Shown here one piece after another: positions 24,944-34,072 of a stretch of DNA of 64,000 bases (position 1 is its first letter; every line of letters starts with the position of its first letter). Source of the stretch: Paenibacillus aceris (lineage in GTDB: Bacteria; Bacillota; Bacilli; Paenibacillales; NBRC-103111); the NCBI RefSeq assembly GCF_017874035.1, contig NZ_JAGGKV010000003.1, positions 248,001-312,000 on the forward strand, in the 5' to 3' direction. Position numbers and translations under genes: made by a program. The notes below the pieces were generated by a model that did no database searches, was not told the origin of the DNA, and was given only the letters and a program-made list of their open reading frames with translations.

Positions 24944-25498
24944 TTATAGGGGGATTCCTTGTTTCCAAAGCTCTTGCAGTTTACCTGCAATATTGGGCAG
25001 TTCATTAATTAGGTATGGAGCTAATGTTGAACTTGAGAGTAGTTTTTGAAGTCCATCTGATGGAATGATGGTGATGACGTTTACTGCAATGATAATGATT
25101 AAAAGTGCTTCAGCTAATCCTAGTAATGCTCCACTCCAGCGGTTGATGAAGTTCAATCCTGGCGTTTTAGCTAAAATATTCAATGCTCTTCCTATGAATA
25201 CCAATGCGAATTTTACACCAAAAAACAAGATCGCAAAAGCTAAAGCATTCAAGATGTAGGTGTCTAGATTGAGCCCTTTTACGATAAATTCGTACTTCTG
25301 ATAATTCTGATAAGTGGGCAAGGAGACTGCGTTACGAAGCAGCGGCGCAAAATCCTTGTAGAAGTAAAAGGCGACTAAGTAAGCCAGTACAAAGCCTGAA
25401 ATAGAAACAATTTGAGCTATAAAACCTCTAAAATAACCAAGCAGTAATCCCAAAGCGACTATAGCCAATAAGACATAATCCAATTTGTTCATTATCAC
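24944..25498 (-). CDS. CvpA-family membrane protein
   Basis: A 184-residue membrane protein with four or five helices and the CvpA-type opening LDYVLLAIVALGLLLGYFRGF. Family members are needed for colicin V production in E. coli and for envelope integrity more widely; the mechanism is unclear. It lies five bases after zapA, as in B. subtilis (yshB), so the two are co-transcribed. The start could be GTG 25498 or ATG 25492; AGGT stands eight bases before the GTG. Confidence 0.87.
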   Translation of the reverse strand: MIMNKLDYVLLAIVALGLLLGYFRGFIAQIVSISGFVLAYLVAFYFYKDFAPLLRNAVSLPTYQNYQKYEFIVKGLNLDTYILNALAFAILFFGVKFALVFIGRALNILAKTPGLNFINRWSGALLGLAEALLIIIIAVNVITIIPSDGLQKLLSSSTLAPYLINELPNIAGKLQELWKQGIPL

Positions 25499-25503
25499 TC
25501 GGA

Positions 25504-27690
25504 TTACCTGATAGGGCTGTCTGTTTCAACTAGCTCGATCCATTCATTGTACTCATTTTGCAGTTTAGCGTATTCCTCGCGCAATTCTCTATACTCTTCT
25601 TTTATCTGTTGAAGTTCCTTTTGCTGAGCTTCATCATTCAAATTCTGACTCATTAATTCTTCTTTTTCTCTGGCGAATTGATCGAAAAGGCGCTCTTTTT
25701 CTTCTTCAAAATGTTGGTTCAACAACGTTTTTTCCTGCTGCTGCTGCTGAACTAAAGTTTGCATTTGAGTGTGGAAATGCTGAATAATAGATAATTTTTG
25801 CTCTTCATACTGCTGAACAATGTTTCTTTGTTGTTCCTGGAATCGTCCGACAAGGTCCTCTTTTTCTAGCGCTATGCGTTGAACACTAGCTCGAAGCTCC
25901 TCTTTATGCAAGCTTTCCGCAGACTCGATTTCCTCTTGATGCAGTTTGTGGACGGATTCTTTTTCCTGTAAATAACGCTGTACAAGCGCTTCTTTTTCTT
26001 GATGAAACTGTTCATTTAGCTTTTCTATAGCTTGTTCGTGGCGCTGAGATTCCATCATCGCTTCTTCATGATGCTGTTTATTCAGAGCTTGAACTTGCTG
26101 TACCAATTGTTGCTTTTCCTGCTCGAGTTTCTGTCTAGTTTGAATGTGCTGCTGTTTCTGTTCTTCGAATAGCTGACCTTCTTGCTGCTGCAGCTGTTTA
26201 ATTTTTTCTTGCTGTTGTTTTTGTTGTTCAATCAGCTGCTTTTGTTGCTCAATCTGTTGTTTGTATTGTTCATTCTGCTGTTTGTATTGTTCATTCTGCT
26301 GTTTGTGTTGTTCAAGTTGTTGTTTAGCTTGTTGCAATTGCAGCTTTAGCTGTTCTTGTTGTTGTTTTTCTTGTTCGGATTGTTGTTTAATCTGTTGATG
26401 CTGCTGTTTTTCTTGGTTAAGCAGTTGCTGCACTTGCGTTGCCTGTATTTTCTCTTGTTCAAGCTGTTGTTTGATTTGCTCTTGAAGAAGAATAACTTCC
26501 TCATTCTGCTGACTAGCTTGTTGTAATTGCTGATCCAATTGTTCTTGTACTTGCTCGTATTGTTCTAATTGTTGTTGTAATTGTTGTTCCAATTCTAGAT
26601 GCTGCTGATTTGCTTGCTGTAGTTGCTGTCTCAGCTGTTCTTGTTGTTGTTTCTCTTGTTCGATTTGTTCTTTGGCCTGTTGATATTGCTGCTTTTCTTG
26701 ATCAAGCAATTGTTGTATTTGTGCAGTTTGCTTTTTCTCCTGATCAAGCTGTTGTTTGATTTGCTCATGTGCCTGTTTAGCTTGGTCTTGTTGCTGTCTA
26801 GCTTGTTCTTGCTGCTGTTTGGCTTGTTGTAATTGCTGCCTCAGCTGTTCTTGTTGTTGTTTCCCTTGTTCAATTTGCTGTTTGGCTTGTTGATTTTGCT
26901 TCTTTTCTTGATCAAGAAGTTGCTGTACTTGTGCAGCTTGCTTTTTCTCCTGATCAAGCTGTTGTTTGGTCTGCTCATGTACTTGTTTAGCTTGATCTTG
27001 CTGCTGTCTAGCTTGGTCTTGTTGTTGCTTAGCCTGCTCCTGCTGCTGTTTAGCCTGCTGCAATTGCTGTCTCAACTGTTCTTGTTGTTGTTTCCCTTGT
27101 TCGATTTGCTGTTTTGCCTGTTGATGATGCTGCTTTTCTTGATCCAGCAGCTGCCTCGTTTGTGCTACTTGCTGTTTCTCCTGATCAAGCTGTTGTTTGA
27201 TTTGCTCTTGAAGTTGTTTAGATTGGTCTTGCTGCTGTTTAGCTTGTTGAAATTGCTGTTTGGCCTGCTCGTTCTCTTGTTTACTTTTTTGTACTTCCCG
27301 CTGAAGCTGTTCCTGCTGTTCTTTGGTTTGGTCTAGTTTTGTTTTTTGTTCAGTTATGACTGTTTGTTGTTTATCAAACTCATGCTTCAATTGGTTGTAT
27401 GTAACGTTCACTTTCTCATAGGCGGCTTTGATCGCTTCTTGCTCTTTCTGCGCTGCGCTCAACTCTTCCATAACTTCGTTCATACGGAAGCACTCATCGG
27501 CCATGTTCACGGCAGCAAGTACAGCAATTCTCTGCGAATCTAGCCGCGGATACCCCTTGGCGATGCGGAACATTTGGTCATTCACGTATTCAGCGACACG
27601 CTTCATATAGTTGGTACTGGTGTCTGCTTTTAATTTGTATTGATTTCCATATATGTCAACGGTAATTTTCGTTTTGTCTTCAGCAGTCAT
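25504..27690 (-). CDS. zapA: ZapA cell-division protein with giant Gln-rich coiled coil
   Basis: Residues 1-90 are a normal ZapA domain (TKITVDIYGNQYKLKAD... DSQRIAVLAAVNMADE), which bundles FtsZ at the division ring. ZapA proteins are usually 85-110 residues; this one has 728. Residues about 110-540 are glutamine-rich with a clear heptad pattern such as EQAKQQQ-DQARQQQ. They include blocks repeating at 77 and 70 residues (166-363), both multiples of seven. Residues 540-700 are a more usual charged coiled coil, and the tail LQNEYNEWIELVE is acidic. The frame is open throughout and not broken. The ATG at 27690 has AAGGGGG upstream. Position after pheT and before cvpA confirms orthology with Bacillus zapA. 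Confidence 0.9.
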   Translation of the reverse strand: MTAEDKTKITVDIYGNQYKLKADTSTNYMKRVAEYVNDQMFRIAKGYPRLDSQRIAVLAAVNMADECFRMNEVMEELSAAQKEQEAIKAAYEKVNVTYNQLKHEFDKQQTVITEQKTKLDQTKEQQEQLQREVQKSKQENEQAKQQFQQAKQQQDQSKQLQEQIKQQLDQEKQQVAQTRQLLDQEKQHHQQAKQQIEQGKQQQEQLRQQLQQAKQQQEQAKQQQDQARQQQDQAKQVHEQTKQQLDQEKKQAAQVQQLLDQEKKQNQQAKQQIEQGKQQQEQLRQQLQQAKQQQEQARQQQDQAKQAHEQIKQQLDQEKKQTAQIQQLLDQEKQQYQQAKEQIEQEKQQQEQLRQQLQQANQQHLELEQQLQQQLEQYEQVQEQLDQQLQQASQQNEEVILLQEQIKQQLEQEKIQATQVQQLLNQEKQQHQQIKQQSEQEKQQQEQLKLQLQQAKQQLEQHKQQNEQYKQQNEQYKQQIEQQKQLIEQQKQQQEKIKQLQQQEGQLFEEQKQQHIQTRQKLEQEKQQLVQQVQALNKQHHEEAMMESQRHEQAIEKLNEQFHQEKEALVQRYLQEKESVHKLHQEEIESAESLHKEELRASVQRIALEKEDLVGRFQEQQRNIVQQYEEQKLSIIQHFHTQMQTLVQQQQQEKTLLNQHFEEEKERLFDQFAREKEELMSQNLNDEAQQKELQQIKEEYRELREEYAKLQNEYNEWIELVETDSPIR
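26602..27195 (-). repeat. Coding tandem repeats in the ZapA coiled coil
   Basis: DNA encoding ZapA residues 166-363. Near-identical blocks recur at 231 bp (77 residues) and 210 bp (70 residues); the second lacks exactly one heptad (KQQQDQA-like). A related block recurs around residue 410. Such in-frame repeats can expand or contract by recombination without breaking the coiled coil. Confidence 0.82.
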
Positions 27691-27708
27691 ATTATTTCCC
27701 CCTTAGAT

Positions 27709-27756
27709 GAAAAGGCTGGCCTTATCGAGGTTAATTTCGATAAGACCAGCCTGTTT
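27709..27756 (-). terminator. Terminator after pheT
   Basis: A 16-base-pair stem AGGCTGGTCTTATCGA / TCGATAAGGCCAGCCT with an eight-base loop, then TTTTC on the minus strand. It separates pheST from zapA-cvpA. Confidence 0.85.
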
Positions 27757-27781
27757 TCCTGCAACTTACGTGAAAGTTGCT

Positions 27782-30235
27782 CTATTTTCTTAACTCTGCC
27801 TCGTATTGCTGTTCAAGGGTTTGAACCACTTTGGCATGGAGCTCCGTTACCTCTTCATCTAGAAGCGTTCTTTCAGCGTGACGGTACACAAGAGCTATAG
27901 CTACGCTCTTGCGATTAGCCCCAAGACGCTCTCCTGTATAGATATCAAAAACTTGGATGGATTCCAACAAATCCCCGGCAACTTCAGTGATCGTTTGCTC
28001 CATGAGACCGACCGGTACGCTTGCGTTGACAACAACGGCAAGATCACGTCCAATTGACGGATAACGTGGCAGCAGCTTATAGACAATCGCATCGCCTGCG
28101 GCTTCAAGGATAGGCTCTAACTCAACTTCCAGCACATACGTATCATCCAAATCACGCTGCTGTTGGACAGTTGGATGCAGCTGCCCTATACGTCCAATAA
28201 CCTTCTGACCTTCAGAAGAAGCTAACTGAAGCTCAGCTGTGCGCCCCGGATGGAAACCATCTGGCGACGCAGAAGTGTAGGTAAGTCCTTTGACACCTAA
28301 GTAGCTAATAAGGCGGTCAAAGATTCCTTTGATGTCATAAAAGTCAACATGCTCAGACTTCTGAGCCCAGTGCGCCCCATGTCGTTTGCCTGTCAATGCG
28401 ATGGAAAGGAGAAGCTTCTCTTGAGGCAAAGCTGTAAGTGCAGACTCATCTGTGATAAACGCCTTGCCCATTTCGAAAATAGCTACGTCATCCATTGTAC
28501 GGTTGCGGTTGTAGCTCACAACTTCCAGCAAATGCGGCAGCAAGCTGGTACGCAGTTGGCTGCGGTCCTCGCTCATCGGCATAGCGAGAGAGATCGGCTT
28601 CGCTGCTGGATACAAACCTGGCAGCGAAACGGTTTGATCCGGGTGCGTGAAGGAGTAGGTGATGACCTCATGCAGCCCGCTTTGGGTCAAAAGATTCCGA
28701 GTTATGCGACGAATCGCCTGCTCTTTGGACAAGGACCCGGGCGTTGTCACACCGGTCATCAAGGTTGTCGGGATGTTGTCGTAGCCGAAGAGGCGTGCCA
28801 CTTCTTCAATCAAATCGACATCCCGTGTGATGTCTCCGCGGCGGCTCGGCACATGCACGAGCAGCTTGCCTTCTCCCGCTTGCTCGAAGGTGAAATGCAG
28901 GCGTTCGATGATTTGGCCCATCTCGGCCAGAGAAAGTTCTGTGCCGAGGTAGTTGTTCACGCGGTCTGCAGCAAGCTCGATGCTGACCGACTTGTGTGAA
29001 CCGGCAACGGCTTCTACGATGCCGTCTGCGACTTTACCGCCAGCGTACTGCGCAATTAACGCAGCAGCACGGTTCAATGCCGGAAGCACCGCTTCCGGGT
29101 TTACTTCTTTCTCGAAGCGAAGACTCGCTTCGGAACGAAGACCTAGCTGGCGCGATGTACGGCGCACTGAGGAACCTGCGAACTTAGCGGATTCCAGTAA
29201 AATGCGCGTAGTACCATCGGTCACCTCAGAATTCGCGCCACCCATTACTCCAGCAATCGCTACAGGCTTCGTACCGTCCGTTATAAGCAGCATGTGCGGT
29301 TCAAGGGTACGTTCTACATCATCAAGGGTAACGAGCTTCTCGCCGGCCTGAGCGAGGCGTACGTCAATGTGACCGTTATTCAATTGCTCTGCATCGAAAG
29401 CATGCAAAGGCTGACCGTATTCCAACATCACGAAATTCGTGATGTCTACAATGTTGTTGATGGGGCGGATACCTGCCGCCATTAAGCGATTTTGCATCCA
29501 CAGCGGAGAAGTACCCACACGCACACCTTCGATGAGTCGGGCTGCATAGTGCGAGCACTGCTCGGTCGCTGTGATCTTCACGCTAATGCGGTCTGCAGCT
29601 TTCACACCGGCTGTTCCAGCCGCTTTAAGCGCTGCTTCCGCATCAGGAAGCTTGACACTGCGGCCAAGGATAGCAGCGATCTCATAAGCTGCTCCGAGCA
29701 TGCTCAAACAGTCAGAACGGTTAGGTGTCAGGTCGAGCTCCAGCACTTTATCATTGATGGCCAGAACATCAAGAATCGAACTACCGATTTCCGTTTCTTC
29801 CGGAAGCACCAAGATACCTTCTTGGATTTCTTTAGGCAGCAGCTTATCATTCAATCCAAGCTCTTTGGCTGAACAAATCATCCCTTGCGATTCAACGCCG
29901 CGCAGCTTGGCGCGTTTAATTTGCAGTCCGCCCGGCAGTACAGCTCCGATCATCGCGACAGGCACCTTTTGACCCGCATCGATATTTTTGGCACCACACA
30001 CGATTTGCAAGTCTTCGCCTTGACCGGCATCAATGACACACACGCTTAATTTATCCGCATCCGGATGCTTTTCACGGGATTTGACAAAACCCACAACAAC
30101 GTTCGTTACACCTTTATTTCGATCCTCCACGATATCCACTTCAATACCGCTTCGGGTTAATTTTTCTGCTAATTCTTCAGCAGTGAAGCCTGATACATCT
30201 ACATATTCGGATAACCATTGGTATGAAACATTCAT
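27782..30235 (-). CDS. pheT: Phenylalanyl-tRNA synthetase beta subunit
   Basis: The 817-residue beta chain of the (alpha-beta)2 enzyme that charges tRNA-Phe. An EMAP-like tRNA-binding domain spans about residues 40-150 (VVGFVKSREKHPDADKLSVC). The B3/B4 editing domain follows, with the catalytic-like core in the middle and the C-terminal anticodon-binding FDX-ACB domain starting near LPRYPSIGRDLAVVV. The ATG at 30235 has AGGAGGGG upstream. It lies 25 bases after pheS and both are controlled by the T-box leader. Confidence 0.97.
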   Translation of the reverse strand: MNVSYQWLSEYVDVSGFTAEELAEKLTRSGIEVDIVEDRNKGVTNVVVGFVKSREKHPDADKLSVCVIDAGQGEDLQIVCGAKNIDAGQKVPVAMIGAVLPGGLQIKRAKLRGVESQGMICSAKELGLNDKLLPKEIQEGILVLPEETEIGSSILDVLAINDKVLELDLTPNRSDCLSMLGAAYEIAAILGRSVKLPDAEAALKAAGTAGVKAADRISVKITATEQCSHYAARLIEGVRVGTSPLWMQNRLMAAGIRPINNIVDITNFVMLEYGQPLHAFDAEQLNNGHIDVRLAQAGEKLVTLDDVERTLEPHMLLITDGTKPVAIAGVMGGANSEVTDGTTRILLESAKFAGSSVRRTSRQLGLRSEASLRFEKEVNPEAVLPALNRAAALIAQYAGGKVADGIVEAVAGSHKSVSIELAADRVNNYLGTELSLAEMGQIIERLHFTFEQAGEGKLLVHVPSRRGDITRDVDLIEEVARLFGYDNIPTTLMTGVTTPGSLSKEQAIRRITRNLLTQSGLHEVITYSFTHPDQTVSLPGLYPAAKPISLAMPMSEDRSQLRTSLLPHLLEVVSYNRNRTMDDVAIFEMGKAFITDESALTALPQEKLLLSIALTGKRHGAHWAQKSEHVDFYDIKGIFDRLISYLGVKGLTYTSASPDGFHPGRTAELQLASSEGQKVIGRIGQLHPTVQQQRDLDDTYVLEVELEPILEAAGDAIVYKLLPRYPSIGRDLAVVVNASVPVGLMEQTITEVAGDLLESIQVFDIYTGERLGANRKSVAIALVYRHAERTLLDEEVTELHAKVVQTLEQQYEAELRK

Positions 30236-30260
30236 GCTTAACCCCTCCTTTTCCTGTTGC

Positions 30261-31295
30261 TTACAAATGTAAGAATTGCTTTAAGAAACGCAAATCATTG
30301 GTATAGAAATGACGGATATCTTCGATTCCGTATTTCAACATGGCGATACGCTCGACGCCCATACCGAATGCGAAACCTGTATATTCCTTCGGATCATAGC
30401 CACCCATCTCAAGTACGCGCGGATGCACCATACCAGCTCCGAGAATTTCTAACCAGCCTGTTTGCTTGCAGGTACGGCAGCCAACGCCTCCACACATGGC
30501 ACAGCTGACATCGACTTCAACGCTCGGCTCTGTGAACGGGAAGAAGCTTGGACGCAAGCGGATTCTTGTTTCTTTGCCGTACATTTCTTGCACGAATTGC
30601 AGCAAGGTGCCTTTCAAATCGCTCATCCGTACATTGCGGTCAATAACCAGACCTTCGATTTGCGTAAACATATGAGAATGTGTCGCATCATCGTCGTCGC
30701 GGCGGTATACTTTGCCCGGACAAATGATTTTGATCGGAACTTCTCCTTTACGCTTCTCCATTGTTCTAACTTGAACCGGAGAAGTTTGGGTACGCATCAA
30801 AATTTCTTCCGTGATATAGAACGAGTCCTGCATGTCTCGGGCCGGGTGATCTTTGGGCAGATTCAGCGCCTCGAAGTTGTAATAGTCCTGTTCAACCTCA
30901 GGACCTTCCGCAACGGTGTATCCCATCCCGATGAAAATATCTTCAATCTCTTGAATAACTTTGCTTAAAGGATGCACGGCGCCTTGCTCAGACGGACGTC
31001 CCGGCAGTGTAACGTCGATCATTTCAGCACGAAGCCGGTTTTCCGTTTCTTGTTGTTGGTACGCTGCTTGCTTCTCTTCGATAACCGATTCAATTGCGGC
31101 GCGAACATCGTTCGCCACTTGCCCGATAATCGGTCTTTCTTCCGCACTTAACGCTCCCATGCCGCGAAGCACCTCGGTTAACGGCCCCTTTTTCCCCAAA
31201 TACTTAATACGTAAATCGTTTAGCTCCTGCTGACTTTGTACGTCGCTTAGCTCTTGCAGCGCTTCCTGCTTTAAAGCTTCTAACCGCTCTTTCAT
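30261..31295 (-). CDS. pheS: Phenylalanyl-tRNA synthetase alpha subunit
   Basis: The 344-residue catalytic alpha chain. An N-terminal coiled coil (about residues 1-85) is followed by a class II core with motif 2 segments around FRRD-like [14 protein letters not shown] and motif 3 [18 protein letters not shown]. The ATG at 31295, after AGGAGGG, is the start. The longest frame would run into the T-box terminator. It is first in the pheST operon. Confidence 0.96.
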   Translation of the reverse strand: MKERLEALKQEALQELSDVQSQQELNDLRIKYLGKKGPLTEVLRGMGALSAEERPIIGQVANDVRAAIESVIEEKQAAYQQQETENRLRAEMIDVTLPGRPSEQGAVHPLSKVIQEIEDIFIGMGYTVAEGPEVEQDYYNFEALNLPKDHPARDMQDSFYITEEILMRTQTSPVQVRTMEKRKGEVPIKIICPGKVYRRDDDDATHSHMFTQIEGLVIDRNVRMSDLKGTLLQFVQEMYGKETRIRLRPSFFPFTEPSVEVDVSCAMCGGVGCRTCKQTGWLEILGAGMVHPRVLEMGGYDPKEYTGFAFGMGVERIAMLKYGIEDIRHFYTNDLRFLKQFLHL

Positions 31296-31348
31296 TGCAA
31301 TCCCTCCTGAATTAGGCCCCTCAATCAACCAAAATGAAAACACAAAAA

Positions 31349-31640
31349 AGACTTCCCGCTCCCTCGCAAGGGACGAAAAGCCGTGGTACCACCCTAATTA
31401 GATTCAATTCCTGCCTAATCGGCAAAGAAATGAAACTCACTTCATTCCAGATAACGGACGATGCGTCCGGTTCCCTCTACTTAAGAAGAAGCCAAATTGG
31501 ACCACTTCTGTTCAAAGGACTGCTCGGGAGCGAACTTCTGCAGCCTGATTCTTGGGGCCAGCTCTCAATCATCGGCTTACCCTCCCTGTCAAGAAGCACT
31601 GCGTACTCTTCTCCGTCAAAGCATTTTCACGTATATGTAC
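31349..31640 (-). promoter_or_regulatory. T-box leader (tRNA-Phe-responsive) of pheST
   Basis: On the minus strand the conserved T-box AGGGTGGTACCACGG lies at about 31380-31396 and is followed by a GC-rich hairpin and TTTTTT just before pheS. Upstream lie Stem I-like sequences, and a plausible Phe specifier codon TTC occurs in GCAGAAGTTCGCTCC (about 31530-31545). Uncharged tRNA-Phe would favour antitermination. The specifier assignment is by eye. Confidence 0.9.
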
Positions 31641-31645
31641 CAGTT

Positions 31646-31674
31646 ATTATATGCAAGATATGACCTATATGCAA
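31646..31674 (-). promoter_or_regulatory. Sigma-A promoter of the pheST operon
   Basis: TTGCAT (31669-31674), a 17-base spacer and TATAAT (31646-31651) on the minus strand, just upstream of the T-box leader. Confidence 0.75.
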
Positions 31675-31750
31675 GTACGCACGCCACAGATCACGTATTT
31701 TTCCAGTTGACTTGGTAAGCAGATGAGCGTATATTTTGTTAAACAGTTTA

Positions 31751-31762
31751 AATATTAATATT
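31751..31762. promoter_or_regulatory. Palindrome AATATTAATATT, possible MarR operator
   Basis: A perfect 12-base palindrome in the AT-rich leader 60 bases before the MarR-type gene. MarR proteins often bind such sites over their own promoter. In AT-rich DNA it may be chance. Confidence 0.35.
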
Positions 31763-31821
31763 CATAAACATTTTATTATTTAATATTTATATCATTTAAT
31801 CAACCAAAAGGAGAATTGTCG

Positions 31822-32250
31822 ATGGAAGATGAATTGATGGCCTACACCAATCGTTTCCGCACAACTTTTGAGACGGCCCATCGAAAAATCAGCAACATTG
31901 TACTCGCAGAATTGAAATCGGAGTTAACAGGACCGCAAATATTTATGCTCTTCATGATCGCCAAAATTGGAACTCCCAAACAGACTGTTCTCGCTGAAAA
32001 GATGGGCGTTAAACCCAGTGCGATTACAGTAATGATTGATCGTCTTGTCCAAAGTGGGCATGTTATACGTAAGCACCATGAAACAGATCGACGCATCGTA
32101 TTGGTGGAAAATACGGAACGCGGAAATGCTGTTCTTTCCAAAGCGGAAAGTGTTCAAAAAGAAGTAATGGCACGCGGACTTTCCAAGCTTCCGCCGGATG
32201 AGTTGGACGTCCTTGTCAATGCTTTTGAAAAGCTGACAACCTATTATTAA
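31822..32250 (+). CDS. MarR-family transcriptional regulator
   Basis: A 142-residue winged-helix repressor. The recognition region TVLAEKMGVKPSAITVMIDRLVQSGHV and the wing HETDRRIVLV are typical MarR features. I use ATG 31822, eight bases after AAAGGAG; the longest frame starts at an upstream TTG within the leader. It is followed after 32 bases by a DHA2 efflux gene on the same strand, so it probably represses its own operon and is relieved by the pump's substrate. Confidence 0.9.
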   Translation: MEDELMAYTNRFRTTFETAHRKISNIVLAELKSELTGPQIFMLFMIAKIGTPKQTVLAEKMGVKPSAITVMIDRLVQSGHVIRKHHETDRRIVLVENTERGNAVLSKAESVQKEVMARGLSKLPPDELDVLVNAFEKLTTYY

Positions 32251-32282
32251 TTCATTTAATTTCTTAAAGGAGTGATTTACAA

Positions 32283-33938
32283 GTGGAAACTATTCAAAAA
32301 ACAGCCTCTGATGAGAACCTCACCGAATCAGCGGCACCAGAACTTAAAAATCGCGGACTCCTGCTGACAGGACTTATCATTGCAATGCTATTTGGTGCTC
32401 TCGATGGTACGATTGTCGGAACTGCCATGCCGCGTATCGTGGGTGAGTTAGGTGGACTTGGACTCATGGCTTGGTTAACGACAGCTTACATGCTGACTTC
32501 AACCGTAGTTGTGCCAATTGCCGGTAAACTGGCTGACTTGATCGGGCGCCGCGTAATTTATGTAACGGGTCTTATTATATTTATCGTAGCTTCTGCGCTC
32601 TGCGGAATGTCCCAGAACATTACAGAGCTAATCTTGTTCCGAGGTTTGCAAGGTCTTGGCGGCGGCATCATGATGCCGATGGCGATGATTATTATCGGGG
32701 ATTTGTTCACCGGTAAGCAGCGCGCCAAATGGCAGGGTGTCTTCGGTGCGATTTTCGGCCTATCCTCTGTGGTTGGACCTCAAATCGGCGGTTGGATCGT
32801 TGACGCATTAGACTGGCGCTGGGTATTCTACATCAACCTTCCGGTGGGTATCATTGCTGTTGTCTTAATTGCCATTGCTCTTCCTAAACACAAAGCTATC
32901 GGTAAAGTGAAATTCGACATTCCGGGTATTGCCACTATGGTAATTGGTGTGGTTTCCTTATTGTTGGCCTTGACTTTCGGCGGTAAAGATTACGCTTGGT
33001 TGTCTTGGCAAATCATTAGTCTTTTTGCAATAGCCATCATATCGTTGGTGTCCTTCGTTGTCATTGAAAGCAAAGCGGAAGAACCAATTCTTCCCGTTCG
33101 ATTGTTCAAAAATAGAACTTTTACAACTATTAACGGTGTAGGCTTCCTTATGGCTGTAGGGATGTTCGGTGCGATTATGTTCGTTCCTCTCTTTATGCAA
33201 GGCATTGTGGGGATCAGCGCTTCCGCATCCGGTACTGTGATGACGCCTCTCATGATTACGATGATTGCAGCCAGTGTAGTTTCCGGTCAATTTATTCATA
33301 AAATCGGTGTGCGCAAACAAATGCTTACCGGAATGATCATCATGGCTGTCGGCTTCTATTTCCTCAGCACGATGGGCATAGACACAACGAAACTGACTGC
33401 TTCTGCCTATATGCTGCTTTTAGGACTCGGTATGGGGCTTGTTATGCCGATTCTGACACTTGCTTTGCAAGAAAGCTTTCCGAAATCTGAGCTTGGCGTG
33501 GTCACCTCTTCCAGCCAATTTTTCCGTCAAATCGGCGGTACATTCGGTATGACGATTCTCGGCGCGATTATGAACCACAAGTCAACTGTGCTCTTGGAGC
33601 AGGACCTGACGCCAGTCGTGAAACAGCTACCCGCGGAAGCGAGCGAGTTGTCTACACAGATGACAAACATGATTCATACCAACCCTCAGGGCTTGTATTC
33701 TTCATTGCTCAGTCCTGAAGCATTGGCCCAAATGCCAAAAGAATTCGTACAGCACATGCTTCCTATTTTGAAAAATGCATTGGTCTCATCTCTTCATCAA
33801 GTCTTCATTTTCGGTCTCGTATTCGTATTGCTCGGAGCCATTCTTACGCTATTTATCGGCAACATTAAAGTATCTGGCCGTAAATCCAAAAAAACAGGCA
33901 CAGAGGATGAAAAAGACCTTTCCCCTGGGCTCGCTTAA
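32283..33938 (+). CDS. DHA2-family drug/proton antiporter (EmrB/QacA type)
   Basis: A 551-residue MFS exporter with about 14 predicted helices. The acidic helix 1 motif LDGTIVGTAMPRI, motif A GKLADLIGRR and antiporter motif C (GLSSVVGPQIGGW) are present. Start is GTG 32283 after AAAGGAGTG. It is co-transcribed with the MarR-type regulator, the usual arrangement of an inducible multidrug pump. The substrate is not evident. A hydrophilic tail (SGRKSKKTGTEDEKD) ends the protein. Confidence 0.92.
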   Translation: METIQKTASDENLTESAAPELKNRGLLLTGLIIAMLFGALDGTIVGTAMPRIVGELGGLGLMAWLTTAYMLTSTVVVPIAGKLADLIGRRVIYVTGLIIFIVASALCGMSQNITELILFRGLQGLGGGIMMPMAMIIIGDLFTGKQRAKWQGVFGAIFGLSSVVGPQIGGWIVDALDWRWVFYINLPVGIIAVVLIAIALPKHKAIGKVKFDIPGIATMVIGVVSLLLALTFGGKDYAWLSWQIISLFAIAIISLVSFVVIESKAEEPILPVRLFKNRTFTTINGVGFLMAVGMFGAIMFVPLFMQGIVGISASASGTVMTPLMITMIAASVVSGQFIHKIGVRKQMLTGMIIMAVGFYFLSTMGIDTTKLTASAYMLLLGLGMGLVMPILTLALQESFPKSELGVVTSSSQFFRQIGGTFGMTILGAIMNHKSTVLLEQDLTPVVKQLPAEASELSTQMTNMIHTNPQGLYSSLLSPEALAQMPKEFVQHMLPILKNALVSSLHQVFIFGLVFVLLGAILTLFIGNIKVSGRKSKKTGTEDEKDLSPGLA

Positions 33939-33948
33939 CCTATAATCC

Positions 33949-33985
33949 CAGCTCCCGCCTTTCCTACAAGGTTGGGAGCTTTTCT
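33949..33985 (+). terminator. Terminator after the DHA2 gene
   Basis: AGCTCCC / GGGAGCT stem with inner CCTT / AAGG pairing, followed by TTTTCTT. Confidence 0.78.
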
Positions 33986-34010
33986 TATGCAAATGTTGGA
34001 TTTATTTTTT

Positions 34011-34039
34011 TTGACATCAATCGGTCAATAGCGTTTAAT
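34011..34039 (+). promoter_or_regulatory. Sigma-A promoter of the aldo/keto reductase gene
   Basis: TTGACA (34011-34016), a 17-base spacer and TTTAAT (34034-34039), about 34 bases before the start codon. Confidence 0.75.
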
Positions 34040-34072
34040 GAGGTTGGATACTATAAGAGGAGAGTGATCGCC

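Noticed and set aside
26623..27336. Long leucine-rich open frames on the plus strand
   Set aside because: They are the reverse complement of the Gln-rich zapA coding region (CAG/CAA read backwards as Leu codons). No start signals.
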